A stretch of DNA of 64,000 nucleotides from Oryctolagus cuniculus (GCF_964237555.1 NC_091437.1:71729168-71793167); one strand, 5' to 3'; shown: positions 42,887-55,944, counted from the stretch's first letter. Notes: generated by a model not told the origin, from the letters alone. Made by a program: numbers and translations.

Positions 42887-43539
42887 AAAAAGATTTTTTT
42901 CTTGGTTTATAATGTTTTGTGTGTTGATAGCTATTCTTTTTCATTCTGATCTTTTTAGCAAAATATGTTTACTTTCTACACTTAAAGTTTTTACTTTGCA
43001 AGAACTTTGAATATGGAATATCCGATAACTTCATTCTCAGCTACTCATCTTTGTTTCTCAGTTTTTCTGAAAATTTCCATAAGGAATTTTAGAGTGATAT
43101 GTCTCATAACAATGATAAATATTTTGAAAACACTGTATGCACTCCTGTATTGATCAGGTGGCTTGTTAATGATCTTCTAGCTTGTTAATGACCAGCTTAG
43201 CATGTGTGAACTTCACAGATAGCAAGGACCTCACTTGTTCATCTTTTTACATCTTGTTGAAACTGGTACCTGCTCTGGTAGGAACTGAACAAAACTTGAC
43301 CCATTTAATTTTATGCTTGCCTCAGACATGTTCCAAGAAGTCTGCCTAAATAATATTTTGTTCGTTCATTTTCAGTATTAGCCTTGAGAATCTAGGTACC
43401 CTCAGTTTTTTCTCTCAGCCCCTGAACTGATTCCTACCTTTCCCAGTTTAACTATTGTTAGCCCAAGACCATGTGCCAGATATGGCATGAAGATTTTTAA
43501 CTTATCCCTTTAAAAAAAAAAAAGCTGCTGCACATTATG
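42887..43539. other. Unique block, no gene seen
   Basis: AT-rich; no frame, RNA or repeat recognised. Confidence 0.4.
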
Positions 43540-43650
43540 CTTTGCATGTTTAATCCTTAACGCACACTTAAAGGAGACATTATTATCCTAAGTTTGTAGA
43601 TGTGGAAACTAAAGTCAGAGAGATTAAAGAATTTGCTAAGTGCCCTGCCA
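43540..43650 (-). repeat. MIR fragment
   Basis: 'acattattatcctaagtttg' then 'tagatgtggaaactaaagtc' and 'attaaagaatttgctaagtg' follows the reversed MIR order (gradient of diverged 'gatgaggaaactgaggc'). Confidence 0.75.
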
Positions 43651-43734
43651 TGGCAGACCCCAAAGCCATGGTGGCACCGGGCCTAGCTTCAGAAGCAAGC
43701 CCGTCTTCGTCTTAGACTTGCTTCGGTGTTTAGT

Positions 43735-43978
43735 ACACAGTGACCTGCTAATGGCCTGGGGGAAACAGCATAATGTAGCCCAAGTGTTAGGGCACCTGCC
43801 ACCCATGTGGGAGACCCAAAAGAAGTTCTTGGCTCCTGGCTCCAGCCTGGCCCAGCACTGGCCTAGCACTGGCCTTTGTAGCCATCTGGGAAGTAAACCA
43901 GGGGAGAGAGGATCTCTCTCTTTCTGTCTCTCCCTCTCTCTGAGTAACTATTTCAAAGTAAATACATCTTTTAAAAAA
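43735..43978 (+). mobile_element. 5'-truncated SINE
   Basis: Body from 'gacctgctaatggcctgggg' through CT region and 'caaagtaaatacatctttta' tail. Head absent. Confidence 0.82.
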
Positions 43979-43984
43979 GAAAAA

Positions 43985-46189
43985 AAACTTTATTTTAGGA
44001 GGCCTATATTTCATCATTTCTTCCATACTGTCCTCCTGTATACATCTAGATTTAAATGTTTATATCTGACATTTGCTTCACTGTTTCACATGCCTGGCCA
44101 CTGTCCCTCGGGGCTCCTGTAATCACAGCAGCGCTGTGGTACAGCCAGCCATGGACAGCAGGCAGAGGTCTTGACCTCTCCTGACCTGCCCCTATGAAAC
44201 CTCTGGCTCTCAGAATTTGTGTGTGTGTTCCTCCTCCAGGCTCTGTGACAGCCCTGGCCAGCTGGAGGCTTGAGAAACAGGCACATAAACCTCCTGGCAC
44301 CATTCAGGGTCTGCTGGGGCCAAAATATGTCACTGTCCTAATTCTCTCAGGATCTTAAAGCATTTTCATATTAAGTTATTGAAAAGACCCAGAGAACCAC
44401 AGTTGATGGTACATGAGGTCAGAGAGCATTCAGAGGTTGGAAGGCAGCTGGGAGAATTAAGTAATTATTCATATGTTTTAAGACTTTTTAACAGTCAGTA
44501 TCCAAAGGAGAAAGAGCAGAGCTAACAATTTCCATCATAGGTGCTGGCTGTGGAAGTTGAGATACTTCCTGCAAAGCATTTCTGGTATCATTTGGGTAAA
44601 ACTTAATCTTGTGTGGGGACCTTTTGCAGAAGGAAGTTTCTATTTCCACAGGACTACATGAAAGGTGTAAAGGGCACACTGTGAATTGGGGATGACACAC
44701 CCTGTTTTGAATTAGATTTCCTGCTAGTTCTGATTGGCGGCATTCTTCCCGGACTCGGGTGAATTTGGTTCCAGTGTTTGCTTGTAAAACTGAATCCAGT
44801 CATTGTATTTTCAGTTTGGCTTCCTGCCTGCTATTAAAGTACAGAGCAAACTTCAGCCAGTAACTCCCTATGATTCTGTGTCCTCCATAAAGAGTAGGGA
44901 AAGGAGAGGGGAAAACCCAAGGGTGACTGAGTTCATTTGCATACTGTGCCAGAGGGCAGCTGCTGGCTGCTTTGCCATCACATGATTCTGTGGAGAATCC
45001 TCATATTCCACTTACCGGAATAGGAGACAGCCCAGGGCAGGGGGCAGGGTGTAAGCTAGTCACTCACTCTTCATGGTTCTAGCTTTGGCATTATCAGCCA
45101 TGTAACCTGTTTACTTCTACCTGGTTAGCAATTCTATGTGAAAATGTGGGAGAGTTTCTGTTCCTCCCCCTTTCCAAAGTATTTCGGATAAAGAGTGTGT
45201 AAAGAGAAGTCACTGCAAAACCGTGGAACCTCCCTCAGTAGATCTGATTGTCCCTGTTGCATTTTCCTGGAGAGTCAACCAGGCCTTGGACATGGTTGAT
45301 TAGATTCATGGAGAAGCTCTGTGGGGCTCACCCTTCTCCCTGGAGTCTGCAAACATGATGCAGTCTACTCACTGTAGCTTCAGAGCCCATTGTGACTCCT
45401 GCAGAACTCAGTAGGGGAAGGGTCAGAAGGGGCTCATTCTTTGCAAATGTGAAGAGGTCCAGAAAGAAGCCATTTGCTAAGAGTCCCCCAAATCCTCCTC
45501 CTCCAACACACACACTTTAGACTTCATAGATTTGGGGAAAGGGCAGTAGGGAAGGATGGTCTGTTCCGGGACTCTTCCAAAGGTCCCTTTTTCACATGGA
45601 GGCATTGCCATGGAGGCACTGGATTTGAAATGATGCCGAAGGCTTGGTATATACCCACAGCCTGGGTGACATCGTAGCATGCATACCTCCCACTGTCCTA
45701 ATTGAGTTAATTCTAGTCTGACCCATAGGATTAGAGCCAGATTGCTTTTTCTTTAGACTTTGCTTAAGCAAATAAAGGTAAATAAATTTTTAGTTTACTG
45801 TAACAAAGAGCAGAATCCAGCTACCTTTCCGTTCCTTGCTAGGTACTAAGAGATAAATCCAAGAAGTCAAGACACAGACTTTGGTCACGGGGAACCTTTG
45901 GTCTTTCTTTGACTAGAAGCCTTAAGAACAGCTGTCATATCATGACAGACCATGAACAAAAAGGAAAAAGCGGGTTCTTGGTTCTTGGATGTTTTATGGA
46001 GATGATCCAGTCAGCTGCCTGGTATTCAAAGGAACCAAATGTACTGAATGAAGGAATTGTTGATACAGTTAGCAAAACCAACTGTAGAGTGCTGTAGGAA
46101 TGATGGCAAATGACCATCTAAAAACTCTAAACAAGACATTGTTTAGAGGGTCAAAGTGCAGCAATCACATCAGGAGTTCTGATGTCTGG
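43985..46189. other. Unique block, no gene seen
   Basis: 2.2 kb almost free of repeats and moderately GC-rich. Short frames occur on both strands (for example 44052-44303 minus, 45474-45680 both) without known domains. No promoter, exon or RNA gene can be supported. Confidence 0.4.
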
Positions 46190-48167
46190 TTTCTGATCTG
46201 GCACATAAAGAGCCCGGAAATCATCACTCTCGTCTCCACAAGGAAAAAGCTGAACAAACTGAAAATGAATGCTTCCTAATGAATTGAGGTCATGGAGCAA
46301 ACCACAGCCCCAAAAATTGTAGCTACAAACAGGTGGATACAGAAAATTTCAGCTTCCTAGGACAAGACCAAGAACAAAAAAATATTTATTAGAACCAGCA
46401 CCAGGGTAAGACAACTTAAATTTGTGGACAGGCTTGGGAGTTAAAAACTCAATGGGATCCACTCTTGGGGAAAAGGAGCATCCTTTTTTAATTTTGCCTC
46501 TAGGAGTCCTTCCAGATTCTCAGAAATCAGAGAAAAAAAAACTCTTATGCTCCTGCAGGGAGAGCAAAAATATTTTTTAAGTATGCTAGAGCATTCTGCT
46601 CTTCTTAACAAGGCCTGCCCTCAAGAGAAGCTGTTTTACCTGAATCTGATTTATTAGTGTTTTATCATAGTCCAGCTAACTCGGCAGTAAGGGAAAAACC
46701 AAATTTCAAATCCTTCTAACATTTCTAACTCACCTAAGAGAAAAGAAAAAAGCTAAAGACATTCATGTCCCTCAAAATGTTGTTTTGGTTAATAGACCAC
46801 ATATACTACAGCAATGGTCCCCATAAGATTGTATCACCTAGTTATGTTGTAGCCATGTAGTGTATGTGAGTACATACTATGATGTTCACACAGGGATGGA
46901 TTTCTCAGAACATGTCCCTCTCAGGAGACAAGGATTGTCAGTACTTGTGAAGATCACAGTCCAGAGGCACAGGCTTACTCAAAGATGGAGGCCTAATCAC
47001 AGGACTTGAGAAGCTCTCCCCCACTGCATTAACACTGCCTCTGTAAAATACTACAGGAATAAAACTGAAAGAATTACATGTCTCAGACCATAGTTAAGAA
47101 GGCTTCAGGAAAACCCAGACAACAAGGGAGACAAAAACATGAACATCAGAGAAAATTTTAGCTTATGAGAGCTGTGCTACAGCAGATGGGAAAGACAGCA
47201 TAACATCTAGGCAGATAAATTAAAATATCAGGTTAAAGTTCTGTGTACCTCAGTTCCTGCCACCTACTATAGCATCTCTGGCTTTCAACAAAAAATTACA
47301 AGTCATTCTAAAAGACGGCAATCACAGTTTGAAGAAATAGAGTAAGTGTTAGAACCAGACTTAGATTTGGCCGAGATGTTAGAATTAGTCAAACTGGGAC
47401 TTTTTTAAACAACTGAAGATGCTAGAGGCTCTAAAGGGAAAAGTGGACAACATGGAAGAACAAATGAATAATGTAAGCAGAAAGATGGGAACCCTAGGGA
47501 AGCACCCAGAGGAAGTACTGGAATCAAAAACATCCTAACTGGGGCTGGCACTGTGGCACAGTGGGTTAAAGCCCTGGCCTGAAGCACTGGCATCTGATTT
47601 GGGCGCTGGTTCTAGTAGTCCCAGGTGCTCCTCTTCTGATACAGCTCTCTGCTATGGCCTGGGATACCAGTAGAAGATGACCCAAGTCCTTGGGCCCTGC
47701 ACCCATGTGGGAGACCCAGAAGAAGCTCCTGGCTCCTGGCTTCAGATTGGCACATCTCCAGCCATTGAGGCCATCTGGGGAGTGAATCAGTGGATGGAAT
47801 CCCTGTCTTTCTTTCTCCCCTCTCCTTTCAAATAAATAAATAAATAATTTTTTAAAGAAAGTGTAACTGTAGAACGTAAGATAGGAGAGAATCTAGATGA
47901 ACTTGTGTTTGGCAATGCCCCAAAGCCATATCCATTAAAGAAAAAGTGTATCTTAGACTTCATTCAGATTTGACAAATATGTTTGGCAAAAGACACTGTT
48001 AAGAGAATGAACTGACAAGCCACACAGTTCAGGAGAAAATCTTTATAAAGCACATAAAGAATTTATATATAAAATAGTAACAAAATAAGTAACCCAATTA
48101 AAAAATAGTATAACATTTCTTTTAAAGGGATGAACATATGGTAGATAATAACATAAAAAGATTCATC
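46190..48167 (+). mobile_element. Ancient L1 (L1M type) pieces, split by a SINE
   Basis: 46190-47540 resembles an old L1 5' region ('ctccacaaggaaaaagctga', 'ggacaacatggaagaacaaa'). 47940-48167 matches a late ORF2 part ('gaactgacaagccacacagt', 'taacccaattaaaaaatagt'). Most of ORF2 is missing between them, so this may be two elements or one with a large deletion. Confidence 0.55.
47541..47857 (+). mobile_element. Older C-repeat SINE
   Basis: Complete, 'ggggctggcactgtggcaca' to 'tcaaataaataaataaataa'. Inserted within the ancient L1 block. Confidence 0.93.
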
Positions 48168-48168
48168 A

Positions 48169-48590
48169 GGAGTTGGCAGTGTGGCACAGCAGGTTAAACT
48201 GCAGCCTGTAATGCTGGCATCCCATATGGGTGCTGGTTTGGGGTCTAACTGCTCCACTTCTGATCCAGCTCCCTGCTGATGCACCTGGGAAAGCAGTGGA
48301 AGATAGCCCAAGTCTTTGGGCCCCTGTACCCATATGGGAGACCCAGATGAATCTCCTGGCTTCAGTCTGGACCAGTCCTGACTGCTGCGGCCATTTGGCT
48401 AGTGAATCAATGGATGGAAGATTCTCTCTCTCTCTCCCTCTCTCTCTCTCTCGATTGAAGATGACCTTTCTCTCTCTCTCTCAATTGAAGATCTTTCTCT
48501 CTCTCCCTCTCCCCCCCCCACTTCCTCTCTCCTTCCCTCTGCCTCTCTGTCTCTGAAATTCTGAATTTCAAATGAAGAAATCTTTTAAAA
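48169..48590 (+). mobile_element. C-repeat SINE with complex CT expansion
   Basis: Head and body complete. The CT region (48421-48545) contains an internal duplication in which '(c/t)gattgaagat' and 'caattgaagat' recur between TC runs, together with a C run. Tail 'tttcaaatgaagaaatcttt'. Confidence 0.9.
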
Positions 48591-48670
48591 AGAGAGAGAG
48601 AGAGAGTGAAAAACATGGAGCAGGCATTTAGCTGAGCACTTAAGCTGCTGGTTTAAGTTTCTCATATCCT

Positions 48671-48976
48671 GTGGCAGGCGCTGTGGCACAGAGGGTTAAA
48701 GCCCCAGTCTGCAGCATTAGCATCCCATATGGGTTGCTCCACAGTGATCCAGCTCCCTTCTGATGTGCCTGGGAAAGCAACGGAAGATGGCCCAACTTCT
48801 TGGGCCCCTACACCCATGTGGGAGGCCTGGAAGACGCTCCTGGCTTCAGCTACAGATGTTGTGGCCATTTGTGGAGTGAATCAGCGAGTGGAAGATTCTC
48901 TCTCTCTCTCTGTCGACCTCTCTCTGTAACTTTGTCTTTCAAATAAATAATATAAATCTTATAAATAAACATTCCG
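48671..48976 (+). mobile_element. C-repeat SINE inside the old SINE
   Basis: 'gtggcaggcgctgtggcaca' to 'caaataaataatataaatct'. The body is slightly shortened near 48745. Confidence 0.91.
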
Positions 48977-49150
48977 ATATCCTACTTCAGGTTACCTGAG
49001 TTCATTTGCTGATTCTAGCTTCTTGCTGATGTGCATCCTGGAAGGCAGCAGTGGTATTTCAAATGGTTGGGTTCCTGCCACCCATGTTGGAGGCCTAGAT
49101 TGAGTTCCCAGCTCCCAGTTTAAGCTCCAGTTGTTCTCAGTGGTTAGGGA

Positions 49151-49154
<4 letters not shown>

Positions 49155-49193
<39 letters not shown>

Positions 49194-49205
49194 TGTCTCT
49201 CTCTC
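49155..49205. repeat. (TC)n microsatellite
   Basis: About 18 uninterrupted TC units, then interrupted ones, in the 3' part of the old SINE. Confidence 0.92.
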
Positions 49206-49215
49206 ATCTCTCAAA

Positions 49216-49802
49216 AACAAAGAAATCCAAAAGCCATCTAGAGGAAGTTGGTATAAATTGAACCATTTTCATTTTTTAAAAAAAAGTTACTTTTTCCTAA
49301 AAATAATAGGAAATAGTTGTTGTAGAATATGTGGGAAAACTGCTGAGAGAGATATCAGAATAGAGCCTTGAAACTATCTATTATTGCAGTAGGAACAGAT
49401 ACACCTTTTTTAAAACATCACATAATAAAAGAGTTTACATTTTGGTTGGTTCTTTGCTTGTTAGCATAATATTAGAACTTTCTTGTCATTAAAAGACTTC
49501 CTAAGCAGTTATAGTGATTACATCATATTGGGTTAGGTGGACAGATAATAGTTTATTTCTATTTAATGTTTTATTTAAAAATATTTCAATTCTTTCTGTA
49601 CTATCTCCTTTTAATAAGTTGAGTCAAGTGATATTGATATTTGCAAGACGGAAAACACGTCAACCAAATCTCTCCAAATAGGCTCTAGGAACCCCCATAG
49701 ACCCTGTAGCATATTAGTGTGCCCATTTCCTCTTGTCTTCATAAGCACTGACCAGATACTCCTTGATTATTTGCAGGGCCCAAGACAGGAGTAGAGTAGA
49801 AA
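49216..49802. other. Unique block, no gene seen
   Basis: AT-rich with no supported feature. Confidence 0.4.
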
Positions 49803-50098
49803 GTGGCCATTTGGCATAATGATTAAGATGCTGCTTGGGCACTCATATCCCATAATAGAGGTCCTAGGTTCAAGTCCCAGATTTTTTTGATTCCATTTTC
49901 CTGCTAAAGTGTACCCTGGAAGGCAGCAGGTTTTGGCTAAAGTACTTGGGTCCCTGCTACCTACATGGGAAACCTAGATTGAGTTCTAGGCACCTGGCTT
50001 TGGCCCTTAGTGTTGTAAGTACTGAGAGAGTGAACCAACACAACAGATGGAAGATCTCTCTGGCTCGCTCTCTCTTTCTCTGCGACTTTTTAATGTTT
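49803..50098 (+). mobile_element. Old SINE of the 'catttggc' subtype
   Basis: Same subtype as the outer shells at 10390 and 48618: 'tggccatttggcataatgat', 'gaaggcagcaggttttggct', then the CT region. The tail is eroded. Confidence 0.88.
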
Positions 50099-50256
50099 TA
50101 AGTAATTTGTTGAAATATTGCAAGTAGAGGCTCATTTATCATATATACAAAAGTTTACCTCAAGTACCAAACTGCTAAATTCAGAGGTACCTTTGACAGA
50201 GAAGTTATAGATAGACAAATTTTTAAACAAAAATAGAAAATATGTTACAAATGAGA

Positions 50257-50395
50257 CTTGAGCCATATTCTGTTGCTTTCCCGGGCCATTAGCAGAGAGC
50301 TGGGTTGGAAGTGAAGCAGCTAGGACTCGAACCAGCACCCATATGGTGCCACTGCAGGCAGTGGCTTTACCTGCTATGCCATAGCACTAGCCCCC
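50257..50395 (-). mobile_element. Head half of a C-repeat SINE
   Basis: Reverse body and head only, ending 'gccatagcactagcccc'. The tail half is missing. Confidence 0.85.
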
Positions 50396-51535
50396 AGGTC
50401 TAATGTTCTTCAGAACCTCTTTATCTTTGCATCAATTATTTTATCATTATAAATGTAAATAGTATGTCTTGAGCCTTTATGTAGCTATACTTGAATGCAT
50501 ACTATTTTTTCCCAACAAGGAAAAGTTCTGCAGTGTTCCATAAGGAACCAGTAGATAATGGCAAGTTGAAGTTATGCTTAAAAATTGTAGATAATGTCTA
50601 TCTTTGCAAACCTGCTATTGAGTATGCAACAAGCCTCACTCTTTCAAACATAAGGAAGAGCCTGAATTCCAAATTAACCTTGTAACAAGCCAGTGAAATA
50701 TTCAGTGATGTATCTTGTGCAGTATCTAACCCTTCTCTGTAGATTTTAATAACCTTTGTGGTTGCTGTTGACGTGGTTTGTTTTAGTCTTTGAGGAATGT
50801 TTGCCCTTGTTTATTTCTCTAGTTTGTTACTAGCTCATCTTGGAGTGTTCCTTTAAACAATTAGCTGCATAGCACAAAAGGAAAATAAAGCAATTTTGGT
50901 GTACAGGGATGAAAAAAATTACTTACATGAATCATGGACATTTTAAAGTAATACAGTTTTTTAGATTTTAACAGTCTAGTACTGAACAAACTTGTTGCAT
51001 TATTATATTTAACCACCTGTAAGTATATTGTGGTTACAGATGGTTATAAAGGGTTACAGATGGTAGTGTGACATCTGACTTTAGCTTTAGCTGCATGTTG
51101 TAATTTTAAAAAAGGGGCGGGGAGCTGTTGTACCCTGTCTGGCTGCCTTTCATGCATGTGTTCCATTGAAAGCAGAGGCTTTGCATACCCCAGGTGATCA
51201 GATTAGAACACATGAGCCCATCCTCCTTCCTCGGCTGCAGGACCCCTAGGAGCTGTACACCTGGTAACCTGTGTGTCTGTTCCCTATCTGTAAAATGTCC
51301 ATGACAGCATAAAGAAATAGTGGCATTCTGCTAAGGTGGAGTAGTCTTCCTAACTGGTGAGGATGTGTATGTGTGTGTGTTTGTGTAGATGGGTTTCAGA
51401 TGTTGTTTACCCCAGAAGCCTCTGTGTTTGCTGCAGTGGGTATAGAGCTGAGAATGAGGGACAGTAGCATATGGCACTATGTTGGTTGGCTCTTGTACTC
51501 CTTGTTTTCTATTGTTAAGAAAATGAAGTTAAGGG
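50396..51535. other. Unique block, no gene seen
   Basis: A plus frame (50491-50685) has no recognised domain. Short GT runs near 51365-51390. No exon or RNA supported. Confidence 0.4.
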
Positions 51536-51812
51536 GGGCCAGCACCCTAGCTCACTTGGTTAATCCTCTACCTGTGGTGCCGGCATCCCATATGGGCACC
51601 GGGTTCTAGTCCTGGCTGCTCCTCTTCCAGTCCAGCTCTCTGCTGTGGCCCGGGAAGGCAGTGGAGGATGGCCCAAGTGCTTGGGCCCTGAACCCGCATG
51701 GGAGACCAGGAGGAAGTACCTGGCTCCTGGCTTCAGATTGGCGCAGCGCGCCGGCCGTAGGAGCCACGGGGGGGGGGGGGGGTGAACCAACGGAAGGAAG
51801 ACCTTTCTCTCC

Positions 51813-51846
<34 letters not shown>

Positions 51847-51881
51847 AACTCTGCCTGTCCAAAAAAAAAAAAAAAAAAAAA
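51536..51881 (+). mobile_element. C-repeat SINE with a G homopolymer
   Basis: Full length. The usual 'ttggggagtgaacc' is replaced by about 14 consecutive G (51769-51782), followed by a (TC)n expansion (51815-51842) and an A-run (51861-51881). Confidence 0.92.
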
Positions 51882-51885
51882 GGAA

Positions 51886-53124
51886 GTCAAAAAAATTATG
51901 AAGTAACTCTCATAGGAAAGACTCCATTTGATAGCATCTGGTGTCTTCCATGACCCAAATCCAAGTTTTCTCCTTCAGATTGGGTGGACCTTTGCAAGGA
52001 GAAACTGTAACTTAATTATTGTTGGTCTGATCTTTAAGCAACATGTAAAAGACCAACTGCTGATAAGAATAAAATTTAATATAATGTTATCTGTTTTAAA
52101 TGAAAGGCTTTTCATTTTGGGAAAAACAGACACAGATACTCACTCTCCTTGCTTATGTTATTTTGATGGGCCACATCAGATGCAATTTCAGGTGATCTTA
52201 TCAAAAGTGGTTATTTTTATTGGCAGAACTAAAGAGCATTTCATAGCTTTCCCTTGTGTTAACCTTTCCTCAGCTATGAGATGCAAATATAAGTATGAAG
52301 CTTGATATTCTGTCAGCTCTTTTATTGGGTGAACATTGCTGTTCTTTCACTGCATGTGATATTTTTACAATCTTGACTGTTTTTTCTGAAAATCCCTTTT
52401 CACGTATAGTTCAAATGGGCCAAGGAGAAACTCCTTCTCTACCCTGGCTGAACAGATTCTTGGGCCCAGTGTCTTTTCTGGAAGCCCTGCAGTCAGTCAT
52501 TCACCGGTTTCATCCTTGTGTGTTTGGATGCCAGGCACTGCTATTTCCTCTTGTTCAGCTTGCAGCTGTCCTCTTACATCTGGCTGTTCCCTGGGGATGT
52601 CCAGTTCCCTGAAAAGCCTTCTAGTTTCTGCAAAGTAAAGATGTTCAGACTGTACAGGCAGGTGGTCTGCCAAAATCTCCTGGCTCAGGGACAGAAGCCT
52701 GAGAAGCCCAGTGTCATTGCTTTTACATATAACACCTAATCACAGAATGACCTGTTCAGTATGGCTAGCTACCTAGTGATTTTTTTTCCTCTCCCTTTTT
52801 TACTTTTCTCATTCCCTGATTATCTTTAAAGGCCATTATGACTTTCATACTCATAAAGCTCTTCTTTTTTTTTCTCGCTGCTGTGCTACCCAAATCATCT
52901 TGTGATTTGGCCATCCTTAAGTCCACAGTGACCCCACATTTTACCATTCTCAGAGTATGCATCTGCATCTTCCTTCACAGAAATAGGCATTCCACTTTAA
53001 ACAGTGCCTTCTGGGCTCTTTGCTGTCCAGTGGAACTAAACTGAAGATATCCTTTCTAGGTGTTATGTTAGATTAACTGAGGCATGGATAGATCAAGCCC
53101 CACTTCTCTGGTCCTGGCTGTCAT
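51886..53124. other. Unique block, no gene seen
   Basis: Plus frames of 125 and 105 codons (51928-52305, 52295-52612) show no recognisable domain, start context or splice sites. They look like chance frames. Confidence 0.4.
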
Positions 53125-53290
53125 CTTGGTGAATTAATTTCCTCACTTCAGTTTTCTCAACTATAAATCTGTAATAAAAATATTACTTATTTTGTAGAGT
53201 GGCCTTGATGCTTCTTTGAGGCAAAAGAGCAAGTACTGAGCATAATGTCTGGCTTGAAATGAATACTCAGCAAAGTCTTTGCTGTTGTCC
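53125..53290 (+). repeat. MIR-like fragment
   Basis: 'tttcctcacttcagttttct', then an AT-rich middle, then 'tgagcataatgtctggcttg' and 'aatactcagcaaag' follow MIR order. Confidence 0.6.
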
Positions 53291-54544
53291 TGATGTCAGC
53301 TCAAATAGTCCACACATTCAAATCCAACTCAGGTACACTGCTGGAGCCCATGAGGTCATGTCTGTGTGGCAGCATAGCAGATGTGTTTCTCAATTTGTAT
53401 TTTAGTCACACTGCATAGAATTACATTTTGTTAGATGACAGGACCTCCCAACAGTGTATACCACGTAGCCTAGGTGCCTAGTATGCCCTACTAGCTATGT
53501 CTGAGTAAGTATACTCTGTAATCTTCACACATCAACAAAGTCACCTAAGGACATTCTTGACAGAGCTAGGTTGTGGACTTCCCAGCTGCAGCCTCCAAGT
53601 AGAATTGCTCTACATCTTGGCCTTTAGTCCCTAACCTGTTCAGTATCTTGCTGCATCACTTACCTGGAAAAAAAATTTCCTCCGTCTTCCCTGCTTTGAG
53701 CCAAACTCCAACACTGTGCTTTGGAACTCTCCTCCCTGAACCACTTGAAGAAATCCAACAACCCCCAACCCCAACCCTGTGCAGATTTTTTGTTCCCTTA
53801 GCCCCTTGCAGCAGCTCTTCAGCTTAGCTCAGCTGCTCAGTGACAAGTTCCTGAGCAACTTCTTTTTAAATCCATTGACTTTTTCTAGGTTGCGTCTTCT
53901 TTGGCTGCTTTGCACCTCTGCCCTTACTCAACTGGGACCTGAGTAACCTGGTCAGCACTGACCCCTCCTTCCTCTGCACCTCCCCTGTCCCAACCCCTCC
54001 TCTCCCCAGCCTCTCCTGTGGGTTCCTCACCTTATCTCCCTCCAGCACATCCCTCAGTTTCTCTTTCTCTGAGTCTTTCACATCATATCTCCCAGTAGCT
54101 GCCCATATGTGAAGGTTACCATTGGTCAGTATGGAGCCCTAAGGAGCAATGATTAACACATTATATTTATTATATTAATTATGCTGATAGAAAGATATTA
54201 ATAGTAATGTTAAGAAGTGGAATACTATGTTTTGTGGAGCACAATTACACCAGTAAAATGCATACACAGAAAGAGGTAAAGGACCAGTGTTCATTGCTGT
54301 TTGCCTAATGCTTTTTCTGCTATATACTTCTCTGATTTTTCCAAGCTTTGATCATTTACTATTTCTATAACCAGAAAAAGGTTTTTCCCCTCTCTGCCCT
54401 TCCTTCTTGGAGTGGTTAAATCTATGTCAATATGATCTAGCATCATTTCCTTCCACTCTTTTCACCCAGTGAGATACCATGTAGATTTCCCCATTCTTAC
54501 AATGCTATTTGTGACCACTTATTGAAGACATAATAGCCCACTGA
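53291..54544. other. Unique block, no gene seen
   Basis: 53640-54080 is CT-rich on the plus strand, with a minus 71-codon frame lacking known motifs. Nothing else. Confidence 0.4.
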
Positions 54545-54720
54545 TTTCAAAAGATACCTAATTTAAAAATGAATCTTAGTGAAGAATAGGATGGGAGAGG
54601 AAGTAAGATGGGATGATTTGTGAGTGGGAGAGTGATTATCGGGGGAAAAACCACTACAATCCAAAAGTTGTACTTTCAAAATTTATATTTATTAAATAAA
54701 AGTTTTCAAAAAAACAAAAT
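54545..54720 (+). mobile_element. Short rabbit L1 3' end
   Basis: 'aatgaatcttagtgaagaat' to 'tatttattaaataaaagttt' plus poly-A, matching the last 150 bases of the L1 at 17740-17890. 5'-truncated. Confidence 0.88.
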
Positions 54721-55504
54721 ACCCAATTTTAAATAGCATGTTGATATTGTTGCCTATGGTTGATGCTAGAAGTTGTGAATTTTCAGTTTTCAAGTCAGAG
54801 GGTTTTTAAGTCCTGAGTTTCTCTAAGGAGTAAAGACTCACCTTGTTTAGGAAGGGTTTCTCTCCTCTCTCCACATCACCACCCACTTCTGGACAAGGCT
54901 AACCATTTGGAACCAAACATGGAGGAACACCTGCCTCAGGGAAAGGCCTTGTAGTCAACAGAGAGCAAGCCTACAGACATCCTCTGCCGACACTGGTGCT
55001 GCCAAGTGTCAGAAGACCAAGGACTTCAGTCCAGAACTGACTAACCTGATAGTTGGCATTTTTTTAACCTTGAAGGATAGGAGGAGACTCATTTTTCCCC
55101 ATTCTTCAATGTACGTATATGTGTTTTTAAAAGTTTTAAGACAAGTTTTTTTAAAGCTATTTATCATTGTTCCAGACCACACCTGCTTTTAGGGACTGTA
55201 CTTGTTCACACTCCTGTGTCAGAGTCCCCTCCGTTCTTGCAAACCGCACCCCTCCCCAGCTGATCCAGCCCCAGTTCACTTCAGGTCTCATTATTGTCCA
55301 TTCTCTTGGGAAAGTGTCTGAATGAAGGCTAGAAAGAATGTCCTAACTCTTTGGATTTACGACAGTTCGTTTTAACAAATGTATTTCCCAGTATTTAGAA
55401 TCATTGACTTATCAGTAACATTAATTTAATGGTGTTTTTTTGTTTGTTTGTTTGTTTTTATCTAGTAAAAGGGAAAAAAAAAAAGATAATCCTCATCAAG
55501 AATA
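54721..55504. other. Unique block, no gene seen
   Basis: Includes a (TTTG)n run at 55436-55456. No frame or RNA supported. Confidence 0.4.
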
Positions 55505-55625
55505 ACTGTGCATTTTGTGTTTCTCTTTGATTGTGTTAACTTCTCACAGATGCCCAGTGAGGAAGGCAGATCAACCCACACAGGGTCATTGGACTTCAAA
55601 CCCTGGTCCTCCTGCCTCACTTTTC
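55505..55625 (-). repeat. Possible MIR fragment
   Basis: 'acttctcacagatgcccagt' and 'ggacttcaaaccctggtcct' are placed as in a reversed MIR. Weak. Confidence 0.35.
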
Positions 55626-55944
55626 ATTTGACCTTTGTGCTCAATGCTGTCCCATGTTCTGGGATAAGCCCATCTAGAGGGGAATGCTATGACAAATAAG
55701 ATTCAATAGTATGAGATCCGATATGCCATGTGATCGTGTAAATCAGCATCTTAATTGCTAGGCCACTCTTTAGAAGTGAACTTAAAGATTTTTGTTGTGT
55801 CATTCTAGGCTTTTAGAAACATTTTTAATAAATTTAAATATTACTATTAAGAATTTTATTTTTGTTGAGTTTTATATGAGTTATACTGAAAAAAAATTTA
55901 GAACATTTAGAATGAAAAAGGTACCTAAGTTTTCCACTGTTGTA
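55626..55944. other. Unique AT-rich block
   Basis: No feature recognised. Confidence 0.4.

Larger units (their letters stand above)
48618..49215 (+). mobile_element. Old SINE split by a younger SINE
   Basis: Head part 48618-48670 ('gagcaggcatttagctgagc'); remainder 48984-49215 with a (TC)n expansion. The two parts join at 'atatcct', duplicated around the insert (48664-48670, 48977-48983). Confidence 0.85.

Noticed and set aside
51928..52612. Two consecutive plus-strand frames (125 and 105 codons)
   Set aside because: No family resemblance, start context or exon borders; AT-rich chance frames.
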